Below, in pieces: positions 1-7,944 of a DNA stretch of 43,348 bases; positions within the stretch are counted from its first letter, which is position 1, and every line of letters begins with the position of its first letter. Made by a program: the position numbers and the translations under genes. A model generated the notes under the pieces. It had not been told where the DNA came from. It worked only from the letters and a program-made list of their open reading frames with translations, and ran no database searches. Origin of the DNA: Candidatus Aquidulcis sp. (GTDB lineage: Bacteria > Chloroflexota > Anaerolineae > UBA4142); the NCBI GenBank assembly GCA_020723345.1, contig DYJA01000011.1, positions 1-43,348 on the forward strand. The letters run 5' to 3'.

Positions 1-1933
1 GCGCGGCAACCTCGGATCCTTCGCCGCCGCCGTACACGAACACGGTCACGACGATCTGCGGGTCTTCGTACGGCGCGTACGCGGTAAACCACGCGTGCGT
101 CGGCAAATGTCCGTTGACTTTCGGACCGTAATATTCGGCGGTGCCGGTTTTCGCCGCGACGTTCACTCCGGCGAGGTTTGCCTTGATCGCGGTACCGCGC
201 GTCACCGCGTCGCGCATCCCCTCGCGCACAATCGTAAAATTCTGCGGATCGACGCGCACTCGCCGAATCACTTGCGGCTCCAGCGTGCGAACGATCCGCC
301 CTTCCGAATCCCGAACGTCGGTGACGAGTTGCGGTTTGTAGAGCGTGCCGCCGTTCGCGACGATCGCGGTCATATTCGTGATTTGCAGCGGCGTCGCTAG
401 CACGTACCCCTGACCGATCCCCATGTTATACGTGTCGCCAATCGTCCAGAGATCGCCAATCGTCTTGCGCTTCCAAGTTGGATCGGGGACGAGCCCTTTC
501 GCTTCGCCGGGCAGATCGATTCCGGTCAATTCGCCGATGCCGAACATGCGCGCGTACGCGGCGAGGCGGCTTTCGCCGAGACCGCTGTCGAAGGTTGGCG
601 ATTCGCCGCCGGAGATTTTGTAAAAGAACACGTCGGACGACCAGGTGATACCGTCACGAATCGCGAGCGAACCGAACCCCGGTTTATACCAATCGTAAAA
701 TGGCTGCGCGAGCGTTGGATCGTCGGGAAAATATTGATGCGGCACCCAAATCGTGCCGGGCGTTTCGATGCGCGTGTTGATGTCCACGACGCGTTCCTGC
801 AGCGCCGCGCTCGCGGGAATGAGTTTGAATGTCGAGCCCGGCGGATATTGCCCGGTAATCGCGTGATTGACGAGCGGTCGCAGCGGATCCTGAATCAGGT
901 TAGTCAACTCTTCGGTCGAAATGCCGGTCGCGAACAAATTGTCGTCGTAACTCGGCAGCGTGACCATCGCGAAAATCGCGCCGGTGCGCGGATCGAGCGC
1001 GATGGCGACGCCTTGTTTCGCGCGCGCGCTCTTCAACGCTTTTTGCAAAATCGTCTGAACGTTCTTTTGAAATTCCGTGTCCAGCGTCAGTACGACATTG
1101 CGCCCGGGCGTCGGCGGCTCACTGCCGAGCAGCGCGACTTCGCGCCCCGTGACATCCACCTCGATATACCGTCGCCCTTTCGTCCCGCGCAGATCCGATT
1201 CGAACGTGGATTCGAGTCCCATCAAGCCGACTTGATCGGCGGGTGCGTACCCGAGCGCGCGATACGTGTCGAGTTGTTCACGCGGGATGGGTCCGGTGTA
1301 GCCGAGGATGTGCGAGAAGAGCGCGCCTTGGACGTACTCGCGCACCGGCTCCAAGCCGACGACGACGCCGGGAAAATCGAGCCGATGTTCTTCGAGGTAA
1401 AACGCGATCTCGCGCGGCACGTTCGATTTGATGAGGACGGGCGTAAATGGATCGCGCTGTCCGGTCGTGACGAGTTCGCGCAACCCTGGTTTGCGTTTCG
1501 GCGGAATGACGACGCGCGCGATCTCGCTCGGCAGACTGCCGACCGCGTCGGTCGTCACGTTTTCGATCACCGTGTCAATCGGCGTCTGGAGCAGCGCGGC
1601 GAGTTGTTGGTAAATGCGCTCGCGCTGGTCGAGCGGAAAATCGGCAGGGGTGATCGAGACGTTGAACGATGGAATGTTGCGAACGAGAATTTTGCCCGCG
1701 CGGTCGTAGATGATGCCGCGCAGCGCGTCGGTGCTGGTGAGGCGAAAGCGATTGCGATCGGCGGCGCGTTGATAGTACTCGCCGTTGACGACTTGAATGT
1801 TGCCGAGTTGGAGCACGAGGAGGACGAACGCGAGGAGGATCACGCCGCGCATGATGCGAAAGTTACCGCGCGGCGCTTGTTCCGCTTCGGTGATCGTTTG
1901 CGCGAATGAATATTGACTTTCGGAATCGTTCAC
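1..1933 (-). CDS. mrdA: Penicillin-binding protein 2 (peptidoglycan D,D-transpeptidase), 3' end cut by window edge
   Basis: This is the transpeptidase that cross-links peptidoglycan during lateral wall elongation, working with the MreBCD/RodA elongasome at the outer face of the membrane. Translating the minus strand gives a short cytoplasmic start, one membrane segment (IMRGVILLAFVLLVLQ), then the PBP dimerisation domain (GIIYDRAGKILVRN). The active-site motifs are visible: STFK (SxxK, near 830-840), SSD in SSDVFFYKISGG (the SxN position, with Asp as is common in PBP2), and KTGTAEYYG (KTG box, near 160). The start is GTG at 1931-1933. A TATAAT box (1941-1946 on the complementary strand) ends 7 nt before it, so the message is probably leaderless. 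Roughly 644 codons are present and only the extreme C-terminus is missing. It is the last visible gene of the mre series, 102 bp after mreD. Confidence 0.95.
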   Translation of the reverse strand, partial: MNDSESQYSFAQTITEAEQAPRGNFRIMRGVILLAFVLLVLQLGNIQVVNGEYYQRAADRNRFRLTSTDALRGIIYDRAGKILVRNIPSFNVSITPADFPLDQRERIYQQLAALLQTPIDTVIENVTTDAVGSLPSEIARVVIPPKRKPGLRELVTTGQRDPFTPVLIKSNVPREIAFYLEEHRLDFPGVVVGLEPVREYVQGALFSHILGYTGPIPREQLDTYRALGYAPADQVGLMGLESTFESDLRGTKGRRYIEVDVTGREVALLGSEPPTPGRNVVLTLDTEFQKNVQTILQKALKSARAKQGVAIALDPRTGAIFAMVTLPSYDDNLFATGISTEELTNLIQDPLRPLVNHAITGQYPPGSTFKLIPASAALQERVVDINTRIETPGTIWVPHQYFPDDPTLAQPFYDWYKPGFGSLAIRDGITWSSDVFFYKISGGESPTFDSGLGESRLAAYARMFGIGELTGIDLPGEAKGLVPDPTWKRKTIGDLWTIGDTYNMGIGQGYVLATPLQITNMTAIVANGGTLYKPQLVTDVRDSEGRIVRTLEPQVIRRVRVDPQNFTIVREGMRDAVTRGTAIKANLAGVNVAAKTGTAEYYGPKVNGHLPTHAWFTAYAPYEDPQIVVTVFVYGGGEGSEVAA

Positions 1934-1969
1934 GGGGGGAATTATACTCTGGTTGGAAAAAGTAGACAA
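1934..1969 (-). promoter_or_regulatory. Putative leaderless promoter of mrdA
   Basis: On the minus strand a TTGTCT (-35, 1964-1969), a 17-nt spacer and a perfect TATAAT (-10, 1941-1946) lie directly before the GTG start. Seven nucleotides separate the -10 box from GTG, so transcription should begin at or next to the start codon. No Shine-Dalgarno-like sequence is present. Confidence 0.6.
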
Positions 1970-2030
1970 GTAAACAGGCAAACAAGTAGACGAGTCGCGC
2001 GACCGGTTGACCTGTCTACCGGTCTACTTT
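1961..2030. repeat. Hairpin-word repeat between mreD and mrdA
   Basis: Degenerate words of the type AAGTAGAC and AACAGG are tandemly repeated and then followed by their complements (CCTGTCTACC, GTCTACTT), so the spacer folds into a hairpin. It is one member of a class of locus-specific word palindromes seen throughout the window. It overlaps the -35 of mrdA and could also act as a terminator or processing site for the upstream transcript. Confidence 0.6.
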
Positions 2031-2035
2031 GCTTC

Positions 2036-2533
2036 CTAGAATTCAAGTTGCGGTCGCATCCAGCGCACGATCCGGCGCAGCGGGAAATAGACGAGCGGCA
2101 GCGCGAGCGTGTTCAAAATCGCGCTCGGCAGCGTGACGCGGAGCAAATAATCGCCCCAACTGATTTGCCAGTTGAAGAGCGCCAACATTCCCAGCACGAT
2201 GATATTGTGGAGGACGGTCGCGAGGACAATCGCAATCGGCGGCGCGAGTAGATTGCCGCGAAAGAAGGTTTCTTGTCCCCAGCCGATCAGCCAGCCGATT
2301 GTCGTCAGCGCGAGGGTATGCGCGCCGAACGGCAAGCCGGACGCGAGATCGAGAAAGATGCCGATGATGAAACCCCAGATCGCGGCTTCGCCGACCGGCG
2401 CAAGCAGCGCCCACGCGACGACGAGCGCGAGCGCGAGATCGGGCTTGTAGCCGAAGATCGGAACCTGCGGTAGGATCGTGATTTGAATGATCGCACTGAG
2501 CGCGAGTAGCGGAATGAGAATCCAGAGGGGCAT
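2036..2533 (-). CDS. mreD: Rod shape-determining protein MreD
   Basis: This 165-residue integral membrane protein is the MreD component of the elongasome, coupling MreC/PBP2 outside to MreB inside. It has the MreD size and pattern: hydrophobic segments span nearly the whole length, with the family-like stretch GFIIGIFLDLASGLPFG around residues 55-70, a marker of MreD, and a basic C-terminus (LRRIVRWMRPQLEF). The ATG at 2531-2533 lies 6 bp after the stop of the large cyclase/TPR gene, so it is probably co-transcribed with it. mreC is not adjacent but about 7 kb away, with signalling genes between. Confidence 0.9.
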   Translation of the reverse strand: MPLWILIPLLALSAIIQITILPQVPIFGYKPDLALALVVAWALLAPVGEAAIWGFIIGIFLDLASGLPFGAHTLALTTIGWLIGWGQETFFRGNLLAPPIAIVLATVLHNIIVLGMLALFNWQISWGDYLLRVTLPSAILNTLALPLVYFPLRRIVRWMRPQLEF

Positions 2534-2536
2534 GGT

Positions 2537-2575
2537 TAGTCAATTGGTCGATTGGTCAATCGCTTGGTCGAGCGA
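2537..2575. repeat. Tandem word repeat at the cyclase/mreD junction
   Basis: Variants of the words GATTGGTC and CAATTGGTC repeat four times. They encode the last residues of the upstream cyclase protein (SLDQAIDQSTN), supply its stop codon, and form the spacer before the mreD start. The end of the large protein has therefore apparently been set by a repeat insertion. Confidence 0.5.
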
Positions 2576-5500
2576 CATTTGCGCGCGTTGCGCCCACGCC
2601 GCGAGGATCTCGCGATGGCAAGGCACATTTGCCAGCAACGAACGGCGCGCGCTTGGATCGGAAACGCGCGCAGCGCGCTGGCGCAATCGTTTGAAAGTGG
2701 TTTGCAGTATTTCAGCCGCGCGCGGATGATCGTCTGCCGCCAAGACTTGGTAACAAGTTAGCAGAATCCGCAGAGGTTCATCCGCGCCATCGAGCGAACG
2801 AGCTTGGTCTACGTATGCCAAAACCTCTTGCGTCACTGCCGATGCTTTTGATAAATCGCCTTGCGCGAGATAAACGCGTGCCAACGCTGCCAGAGATTCC
2901 ATCCGCAGCGGCGTTTGCCCGATGTCTCGTCGGATGGCAATGGCTTGCTGCAACGCGTCCGCGGCGTCGGCGTATTGTCCCAACCCCGCGTGCGCTTCGC
3001 CCAGTCCGGTCAGCGTATAACCGATCCGATCCTGATCCCCCAACTCGCGCGCAATGGCAACGGCGTGAGCGTAATATTCCCGCGCGCGTTCATACGCCTG
3101 CTGACCCAGCGCCGCCAGACCCAAATTACTGAGTGCAATACTTTCGCTGCGGCGTTCGCCCAACGCGCGCGCGATCGTGAGCGCCTGCGCGTAATACTCC
3201 TTCGCCCGATCATAATTGCCTTGCATCCGCGTCGATTCCCCGAGACTGTTGAGTTTTCTGCCCGCGCCTTGCCGATGACCAATCGCGCGGTCGATCGCGA
3301 GGGCTTGCTCGGAATAGGCGATAGATTGCGCATAGTCTTCGCGATAGCGCGCGACAATTCCCAGGTTGCCGAGCGCGTTGCTCTCACTGCGCCGATTGCC
3401 AGTTTCGCGCGCGATCAACAGTGTCTCCGCGTAATAACTCGACGCGCGCGCATAGTCGCTTTGATAGAGCGCGACGGTTCCCAGGTTGCCCAGCGTGACT
3501 CCCTCGTCCGTGCGCGCGCCGATCTTGCGAAAAATCGCTACCGCGCGTTCATAGTAGCCCGATGCGCGCGGATAATCGGCTTGAAAGATGGCGACGTTCC
3601 CGAGCGAGTGGAGCGCGTTGCCCTCGCCGCGTTGATCGCCCAGTGCGTGTCGAAGCGCCAGGGCTTGTTCAAAGTAATTCTGTGCGCGCGCGTAATTTCC
3701 TTCCTCGCTCAGAATCGTGCCCAGCGTGTGCAGACAATCCGCTTGTAGCGCATCCGCGCCTGCCGCGTGCGCGAGCGTCAATGCTTGCGCCAAGTGCTCG
3801 CGCGCTGGCGCGTATTGGGCTTGCCGCGCCAGCGCGCGTCCCCATTCGATTTGTCCTGCCGCCTGGAATGTTTGGTCTTGGGCGGTCTGCGCGGCATCTC
3901 GCGTCGCTCGAGCGTGCGTGACCGCTTCGGCATAGTTGCCCGTTTCCACCGCCAGTTTCGCCCGGCGCAGGGAGACCTGGGTTTGCGCGAGCAGGTCATT
4001 GCTCCTTTGCGCTAGAGTTGCCAACGTGTCCAGATCTGCCGTTTGGGCTGGGCGTTTGCCTTGAATATGATAGATTGCTTCACGCGCCAACAGTAACGCG
4101 CAGCAAGTCGTCGCATCATCGACGGGGGTCAACTCCAGCGCGCGGCTCAGATAACTCACTGCCGCGTCGTTCGCATATTGTCGCGCCGCCGCTTCGCCCG
4201 CCAGTCGCGCGTACCGCCGTTCCTTTGCCCCATCTTCGGCGTGACGATAGTGATACGCGAGAAGCGGATAGTATACCGTCGGCGACTGTTCACTGTTCAC
4301 GGTTGACCGTTCACCGCCTTCATACCATTCCGCGACAACGCGATGCAATTCGCGCCGCTGTGAAAACAACAACGTTTGATACGCGGCTTCTTGTGTGATG
4401 ATGTGCTTGAAGATGTACGTCAGGTCGGGTTCGAGCGTTTCGAGAAATGTGAAATCCGCTTTCGTCAACGCGGTGAGATGCTCCGTGAGCGATTGCGCGA
4501 TCAGCCCCACATACCGATTGACGACGTGATGCAACGGCGCGAACATAAACGCGCGCCCAATCACCGCCGCGACTTTGATGACGAATTGGCGTTCGGGCGG
4601 CAGGCGATCGATACGCGAGAGAATGAGACCGTGAAGCGTGTGGGGAAGCGTTTCGGCGGATTGATCCCAATCTGGTGAAAGCGTGATGCGTGAGGCGCGT
4701 TCCGTTGACGTTTCAATCGTCATGGCGTTCGTATCGCGCAAATTGAAAACCAGTTCTTCGGCGAAGAATGGATTTCCGTTCGCGCGCGCCTGCACCAGCG
4801 CGACGAGCGGCGCGGGTAGTGCATCGGTTGCGACATTCAAACGATTCGCGATGAGCGCGACGATCGCGTCTGGTGCGAGCGCGGACAGGACGAGCGATTG
4901 CGTGTTGCTCATCGCGCGCAGTTCGGCGAAAATTTTTTGCCCTGCGCTGTTTTCGTCGAGCGGACGATTGACGAGGATGAACAAGAGTGGCGCGTTCGCC
5001 AGCGACAACGCGCGCGCCACTTGCGCCGCCAATTGCCACGACAACCCATCAAGCCAGTGCGCGTCTTCGAGAACGAGGATCAACGGACGCTCGCTAGTCC
5101 ACGCGCGCAAGAGCGCGGTCGACACCGTCATCACATTTTGTTGTCGCAACTTGGCGTCGAGCGATTGCGTCAACTCGTTTTCTGGAATGTTCAGCCCCAG
5201 CACATCGTTGAGGACGGGGAGACGTTGCGCGTGTTCGGGAACGAGTTGCGGCACAAGTGATTCGACGCGCGCGCGGCGTTCGTTTGCGTCGGTCACGTCG
5301 TCGAGATCAAAGTACGAATTGAACGCATCGCGCCACGCGCGGTACGACGTCTGCTGTTCGATGCTCTGCCCATTGCCGACGAGTCCCGTCAAACCGCGTT
5401 CGCGCGCCAAGCGTTTCAACTCGTCCACCAAACGCGATTTGCCAATGCCCGCTTCGCCTTCGACGATCAGCACGCGCGTCGCGCCGTTTTGGACTGCGTC

Positions 5501-6883
5501 CAACGCTTTTTCGATTTCGGCGATCTCCGCGCGTCGCCCGATGATTTTGGTCGTAGAGACGTTCCGCCGGAACGTCTCTACCGTCGGACGATACACGCGT
5601 ACCAATCCGGCTTTGCCCTTGACGCGCACCGGCGGCAAGGTTTCAAATGCGATGCGCGCGTTCGTCGCGCGATACACGTTGTAATCGCACCGGATTTCGC
5701 CGCTGGGCGCGAGCATCATCAAGCGCGCGGCGAGATTTGTCGCATCGCCGATGACGCCGTACGTGCGCCGCGTCGCGCTGCCGTACGCGCCGACGCGCAT
5801 CATCCCGCGACTGACGCCGATGTGGAGTGTCACCGCCGGCAGCGTCTGCAACTCTCGCGCGGCGTTCATCGCGCGGCGCGCGTCGTCTTCGTGCGCGTGC
5901 GGCGCGCCAAACGCGGCGTACAAATAACTCCCCTTGTCGCCAATCGTCAGTTGAATCAGCGCGCCGTCGTGCCGCGCGATAATCGCTTGCGCGCCGCGCA
6001 CGAACGCGTCCAATCGCGCGTGCGCATCGTCGCGTTCATAGGCGATCCCTTCAAAGCGCGCGAACAACGCGGCGGCAGGGCGCAGTTCAATCGAAAATTC
6101 ATCCAAGCCCGCGCGCCGACGTTCGTACACGGCAGGCAAGATCCACGCGCGCAGTTGTTCGTCGCTGAGCGCGGGCACATCAGACCTCACCGGTTTTGAG
6201 AAACCTGTGAGGTCTATGGCGTCCAGCGCGGCGAACCGCTCGCCGCTTGTCTCGTCCTGTCGCCATTCAGGCGTGCGGACGCGCTCGCCCGCCGCGTCAA
6301 TCGTCGCGCGGTCGGCAATAATTTCGCCGGGTTGCGCGAGTGGTTCCGCCCACGCGACGCGCGTCGGCGCGTCGCCCGCGAGCGCGTCGATCAATTGGAT
6401 CGCTGGATCGCCGACGACAAAGCGCCGCGCTGTGCCGCTCGCGATGGCGATGTGAATCGCGTGCTGCGGAAACGCGCGCAGTGCGTCTTGCATCACCAAC
6501 GCGCAAGCAATAGCAAGGGCAGAGGGATGCAGGATGAAAGATGAAGCATCCGCTTTTTCTTCATCCTTCATCCCGCGAAGCGTGCCTTCATCCTTTCTGC
6601 TGAACCAGCACATGATCGCGTCACCGCTAAACCCGATGACGCTGCCGCCGAACGTGTCCACCTGCGCGATGAGCGCGTCGTACACCGCGTTGATCTGGCG
6701 CGTCAATTCTTCCGCGCCGCGTTGCGCGCCGTGCGTCCGCGCGAGGTCGTCGGCAAGCGGCGTGAAACCGGAAATGTCGGCAAAGAGCGCGGCGCCGCGG
6801 GTGCGGTCGGGCAAAGTTTCGCCGCGCGCGAGCGCGCCGCGACGGTCGGACGGGAGGTACGCTTCGAGCGAGGAGATTGCCAC
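2540..6883 (-). CDS. Double class III nucleotide cyclase domain - AAA ATPase - TPR signalling protein
   Basis: This is a 1447-residue cytoplasmic signalling protein. A first cyclase domain (residues about 25-230) has the two metal-binding Asp motifs, ALFADISGFTPL and FSGDAIMCWF. A second (about 240-430) lacks the first Asp (ALFARFEG) but keeps the base/ribose-binding stretch GDATNLAARL. The two may form one composite active site, as in C1/C2 pairs of eukaryotic adenylyl cyclases (inference). Next come an AAA_16-type ATPase with Walker A GEAGIGKSRL (about 475-484) and Walker B LILVLEDAHWLD, and then about ten TPR units with the core (A)LGNLG..A..Y..A..YY. The architecture is typical of bacterial cyclase/AAA/TPR proteins. 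The GTG start at 6883 lies 7 nt after a strong promoter. Four short palindromes are read through in frame inside the gene. Whether it makes cAMP, cGMP or nothing cannot be told. Confidence 0.9.
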   Translation of the reverse strand: MAISSLEAYLPSDRRGALARGETLPDRTRGAALFADISGFTPLADDLARTHGAQRGAEELTRQINAVYDALIAQVDTFGGSVIGFSGDAIMCWFSRKDEGTLRGMKDEEKADASSFILHPSALAIACALVMQDALRAFPQHAIHIAIASGTARRFVVGDPAIQLIDALAGDAPTRVAWAEPLAQPGEIIADRATIDAAGERVRTPEWRQDETSGERFAALDAIDLTGFSKPVRSDVPALSDEQLRAWILPAVYERRRAGLDEFSIELRPAAALFARFEGIAYERDDAHARLDAFVRGAQAIIARHDGALIQLTIGDKGSYLYAAFGAPHAHEDDARRAMNAARELQTLPAVTLHIGVSRGMMRVGAYGSATRRTYGVIGDATNLAARLMMLAPSGEIRCDYNVYRATNARIAFETLPPVRVKGKAGLVRVYRPTVETFRRNVSTTKIIGRRAEIAEIEKALDAVQNGATRVLIVEGEAGIGKSRLVDELKRLARERGLTGLVGNGQSIEQQTSYRAWRDAFNSYFDLDDVTDANERRARVESLVPQLVPEHAQRLPVLNDVLGLNIPENELTQSLDAKLRQQNVMTVSTALLRAWTSERPLILVLEDAHWLDGLSWQLAAQVARALSLANAPLLFILVNRPLDENSAGQKIFAELRAMSNTQSLVLSALAPDAIVALIANRLNVATDALPAPLVALVQARANGNPFFAEELVFNLRDTNAMTIETSTERASRITLSPDWDQSAETLPHTLHGLILSRIDRLPPERQFVIKVAAVIGRAFMFAPLHHVVNRYVGLIAQSLTEHLTALTKADFTFLETLEPDLTYIFKHIITQEAAYQTLLFSQRRELHRVVAEWYEGGERSTVNSEQSPTVYYPLLAYHYRHAEDGAKERRYARLAGEAAARQYANDAAVSYLSRALELTPVDDATTCCALLLAREAIYHIQGKRPAQTADLDTLATLAQRSNDLLAQTQVSLRRAKLAVETGNYAEAVTHARATRDAAQTAQDQTFQAAGQIEWGRALARQAQYAPAREHLAQALTLAHAAGADALQADCLHTLGTILSEEGNYARAQNYFEQALALRHALGDQRGEGNALHSLGNVAIFQADYPRASGYYERAVAIFRKIGARTDEGVTLGNLGTVALYQSDYARASSYYAETLLIARETGNRRSESNALGNLGIVARYREDYAQSIAYSEQALAIDRAIGHRQGAGRKLNSLGESTRMQGNYDRAKEYYAQALTIARALGERRSESIALSNLGLAALGQQAYERAREYYAHAVAIARELGDQDRIGYTLTGLGEAHAGLGQYADAADALQQAIAIRRDIGQTPLRMESLAALARVYLAQGDLSKASAVTQEVLAYVDQARSLDGADEPLRILLTCYQVLAADDHPRAAEILQTTFKRLRQRAARVSDPSARRSLLANVPCHREILAAWAQRAQMSLDQAIDQSTN
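4277..4318. repeat. In-frame GTTCAC word repeat inside the cyclase/TPR gene
   Basis: The word TGTTCAC and variants repeat four times, encoding the stretch GGERSTVNSEQSPTV between the ATPase and TPR parts. The same word in complement (GTGAACAG) reappears at the Crp/LuxR junction near 7931-7952. It does not break the frame. Confidence 0.45.
5554..5580. repeat. Perfect in-frame hairpin inside the cyclase/TPR gene
   Basis: TAGAGACGTTCC, a 3-nt loop GCC, then the exact complement GGAACGTCTCTA: a 12-bp perfect stem. In the protein it becomes ETFRRNVST, in the linker between the second cyclase domain and the ATPase. Confidence 0.75.
6182..6215. repeat. In-frame hairpin inside the cyclase/TPR gene
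   Basis: A 15-bp stem with one mismatch (arm AGACCTCACCGGTTT) around the loop TGAG. It encodes DLTGFSKPVRSD in the linker between the two cyclase domains. The reading frame is kept. Confidence 0.7.
6522..6597. repeat. In-frame word palindrome inside the first cyclase domain
   Basis: Words of the form GGATGAA and GATGCA are repeated and then complemented (TTCATCCTTCATCCC). The stretch encodes about 25 extra residues (EGTLRGMKDEEKADASSF and onward), placed just after the FSGDAIMCWF strand of the cyclase fold. This is probably a surface-loop insertion tolerated by the domain. Confidence 0.65.
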
Positions 6884-6918
6884 GCGGAGAATTGTACAGA
6901 CAAACGCGAGGTTGTCAA
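6884..6918 (-). promoter_or_regulatory. Strong promoter of the cyclase/TPR gene, leaderless
   Basis: On the minus strand TTGACA (6913-6918), a 16-nt spacer and TACAAT (6891-6896) match sigma-70 boxes closely. The GTG start codon begins 7 nt after the -10 box, so the predicted transcript starts at the codon itself. No ribosome-binding site is visible. Confidence 0.7.
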
Positions 6919-6992
6919 AAAGGTGAATGTATCAAACGCGAGGTATGCATAATCCTTTGTGTTAGTGGGAATTATGTGATCTGATAATGAAA

Positions 6993-7094
6993 AAGTGCGG
7001 AGTGTCCGCCAAGGTTTGCGATCAGTCGTTTGCCGTGTGAAATGGCACGGGCATGATCGTAGGGATGGGCGAAATTTCGGCAGACACTCCGCGC
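6993..7094. repeat. Long inverted repeat in the divergent cyclase/Crp intergenic region
   Basis: The 319-bp gap between the divergently transcribed cyclase and Crp genes holds GCGGAGTGTC near 6997-7006, repeated as its complement GACACTCCGC near 7082-7091. Between them is a smaller stem (TTTGCCGTG with CACGGGCA) and a pair of GATC-containing arms. The whole stretch of about 100 nt can fold into one branched hairpin. It may be a terminator-like insulator, a structured RNA or a regulator target; the sequence does not decide. Confidence 0.5.
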
Positions 7095-7184
7095 TCACGG
7101 AAACAGTATAACCTAGCCCAACGCGCGCGTCTGTATGGTCTTTAACTCACCAGATGTTAACTTATCAACAGACGCATTTTGCGC

Positions 7185-7202
7185 CTATGGTATAATGCAC
7201 CT
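7185..7202 (+). promoter_or_regulatory. Extended -10 promoter of the Crp-family gene, leaderless
   Basis: TGGTATAAT (7188-7196) is a perfect extended -10 element. No convincing -35 is seen at the usual distance. Six nucleotides separate TATAAT from the ATG at 7203, which makes the transcript leaderless and argues against the upstream in-frame GTG/ATG codons as starts. Confidence 0.65.
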
Positions 7203-7934
7203 ATGCCACTTACCGCCAACCCAGCCGCTCAAACCCAGATCGCCGACTTTTTGAAACGCGTGCCGCTTTTCGCCAATTTGAGCGAAGAAAAACGAAACGC
7301 ACTGGCGCGCGATTTCCGCCGTTTTGTCTACCCGCGCGGCAACATTATTTTTCATCAGGGCGAAACCGGACGCGCGCTGTACATCATCATGACCGGCAAA
7401 GTCCGGATCTACAAGACCACGTTGGAAGGCGGCGAGACGACGACGAACATTTTCACGACCGGCGACATCTTTGGCGAATTTTCGATCTTCGATCAACAGC
7501 CGCGCTCGGCGTCCGCCAAGACGCTGACCAAATGCGATCTCCTCCAAATTGCCGATGTCGATTTTATGCGCCATCTGCGCGCCCTCCCCGAATTGGCGGA
7601 AGCGACGGTGCGCATGCTCGCGCTCAAAGTGCGCTGGACGGCGGCGATTACCGAAGCGCTCGCGCAGTATGACGCGACCAGTCGGCTCTTGCGCATTCTA
7701 CTGTTGTACGTGGAGCAATTTGGGGAGAAGCAAGCCGAAGGGCGGTACGTGCTGGATTGGGGACTCACCCAGTCCGACATCGCTTCGTTATTGGGCGTGC
7801 GCCGCGAGTGGGTCAATCAGATTTTGAAGCAATGGTCTCGGAGCAAACTGCTGGTGTTCGAAGAAGGCAAGATCACCATTCTCGATCTGTCGCGCGTGTT
7901 GGCGGAGCGCGATGCGTTGACGCAAAGACAGTGA
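7203..7934 (+). CDS. Crp/Fnr-family transcriptional regulator
   Basis: This 243-residue cytoplasmic regulator has an N-terminal cyclic-nucleotide-binding-type beta-barrel (from about VPLFANLSEEKR to residue 125), with the pattern IIFHQGETGRALYIIMTGKVRIY and GDIFGEFSIFDQQPRSASA. The latter resembles the phosphate-binding cassette of Crp, with a Glu and an Arg present. A long dimerisation helix follows, then a winged HTH (LTQSDIASLLGVRREWVNQIL, about 190-210). It has no N-terminal Cys cluster, so it is not a classical Fnr oxygen sensor. It is divergent from the cyclase/TPR gene, so that enzyme could supply its ligand (inference). The LuxR-type gene follows 10 bp downstream and is probably co-transcribed. 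Confidence 0.9.
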   Translation: MPLTANPAAQTQIADFLKRVPLFANLSEEKRNALARDFRRFVYPRGNIIFHQGETGRALYIIMTGKVRIYKTTLEGGETTTNIFTTGDIFGEFSIFDQQPRSASAKTLTKCDLLQIADVDFMRHLRALPELAEATVRMLALKVRWTAAITEALAQYDATSRLLRILLLYVEQFGEKQAEGRYVLDWGLTQSDIASLLGVRREWVNQILKQWSRSKLLVFEEGKITILDLSRVLAERDALTQRQ

Positions 7935-7944
7935 ACAGCCCACA

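Noticed and set aside
734-1909. Long plus-strand open frame opposite mrdA
   Set aside because: It is the antisense of a clear PBP2 gene, Arg-rich and without family patterns; a by-product of GCG-rich codon use.
2861-3748. Plus-strand frame of 295 codons opposite the TPR region
   Set aside because: Its repeats mirror the TPR codons on the other strand; no independent start signal or known fold.
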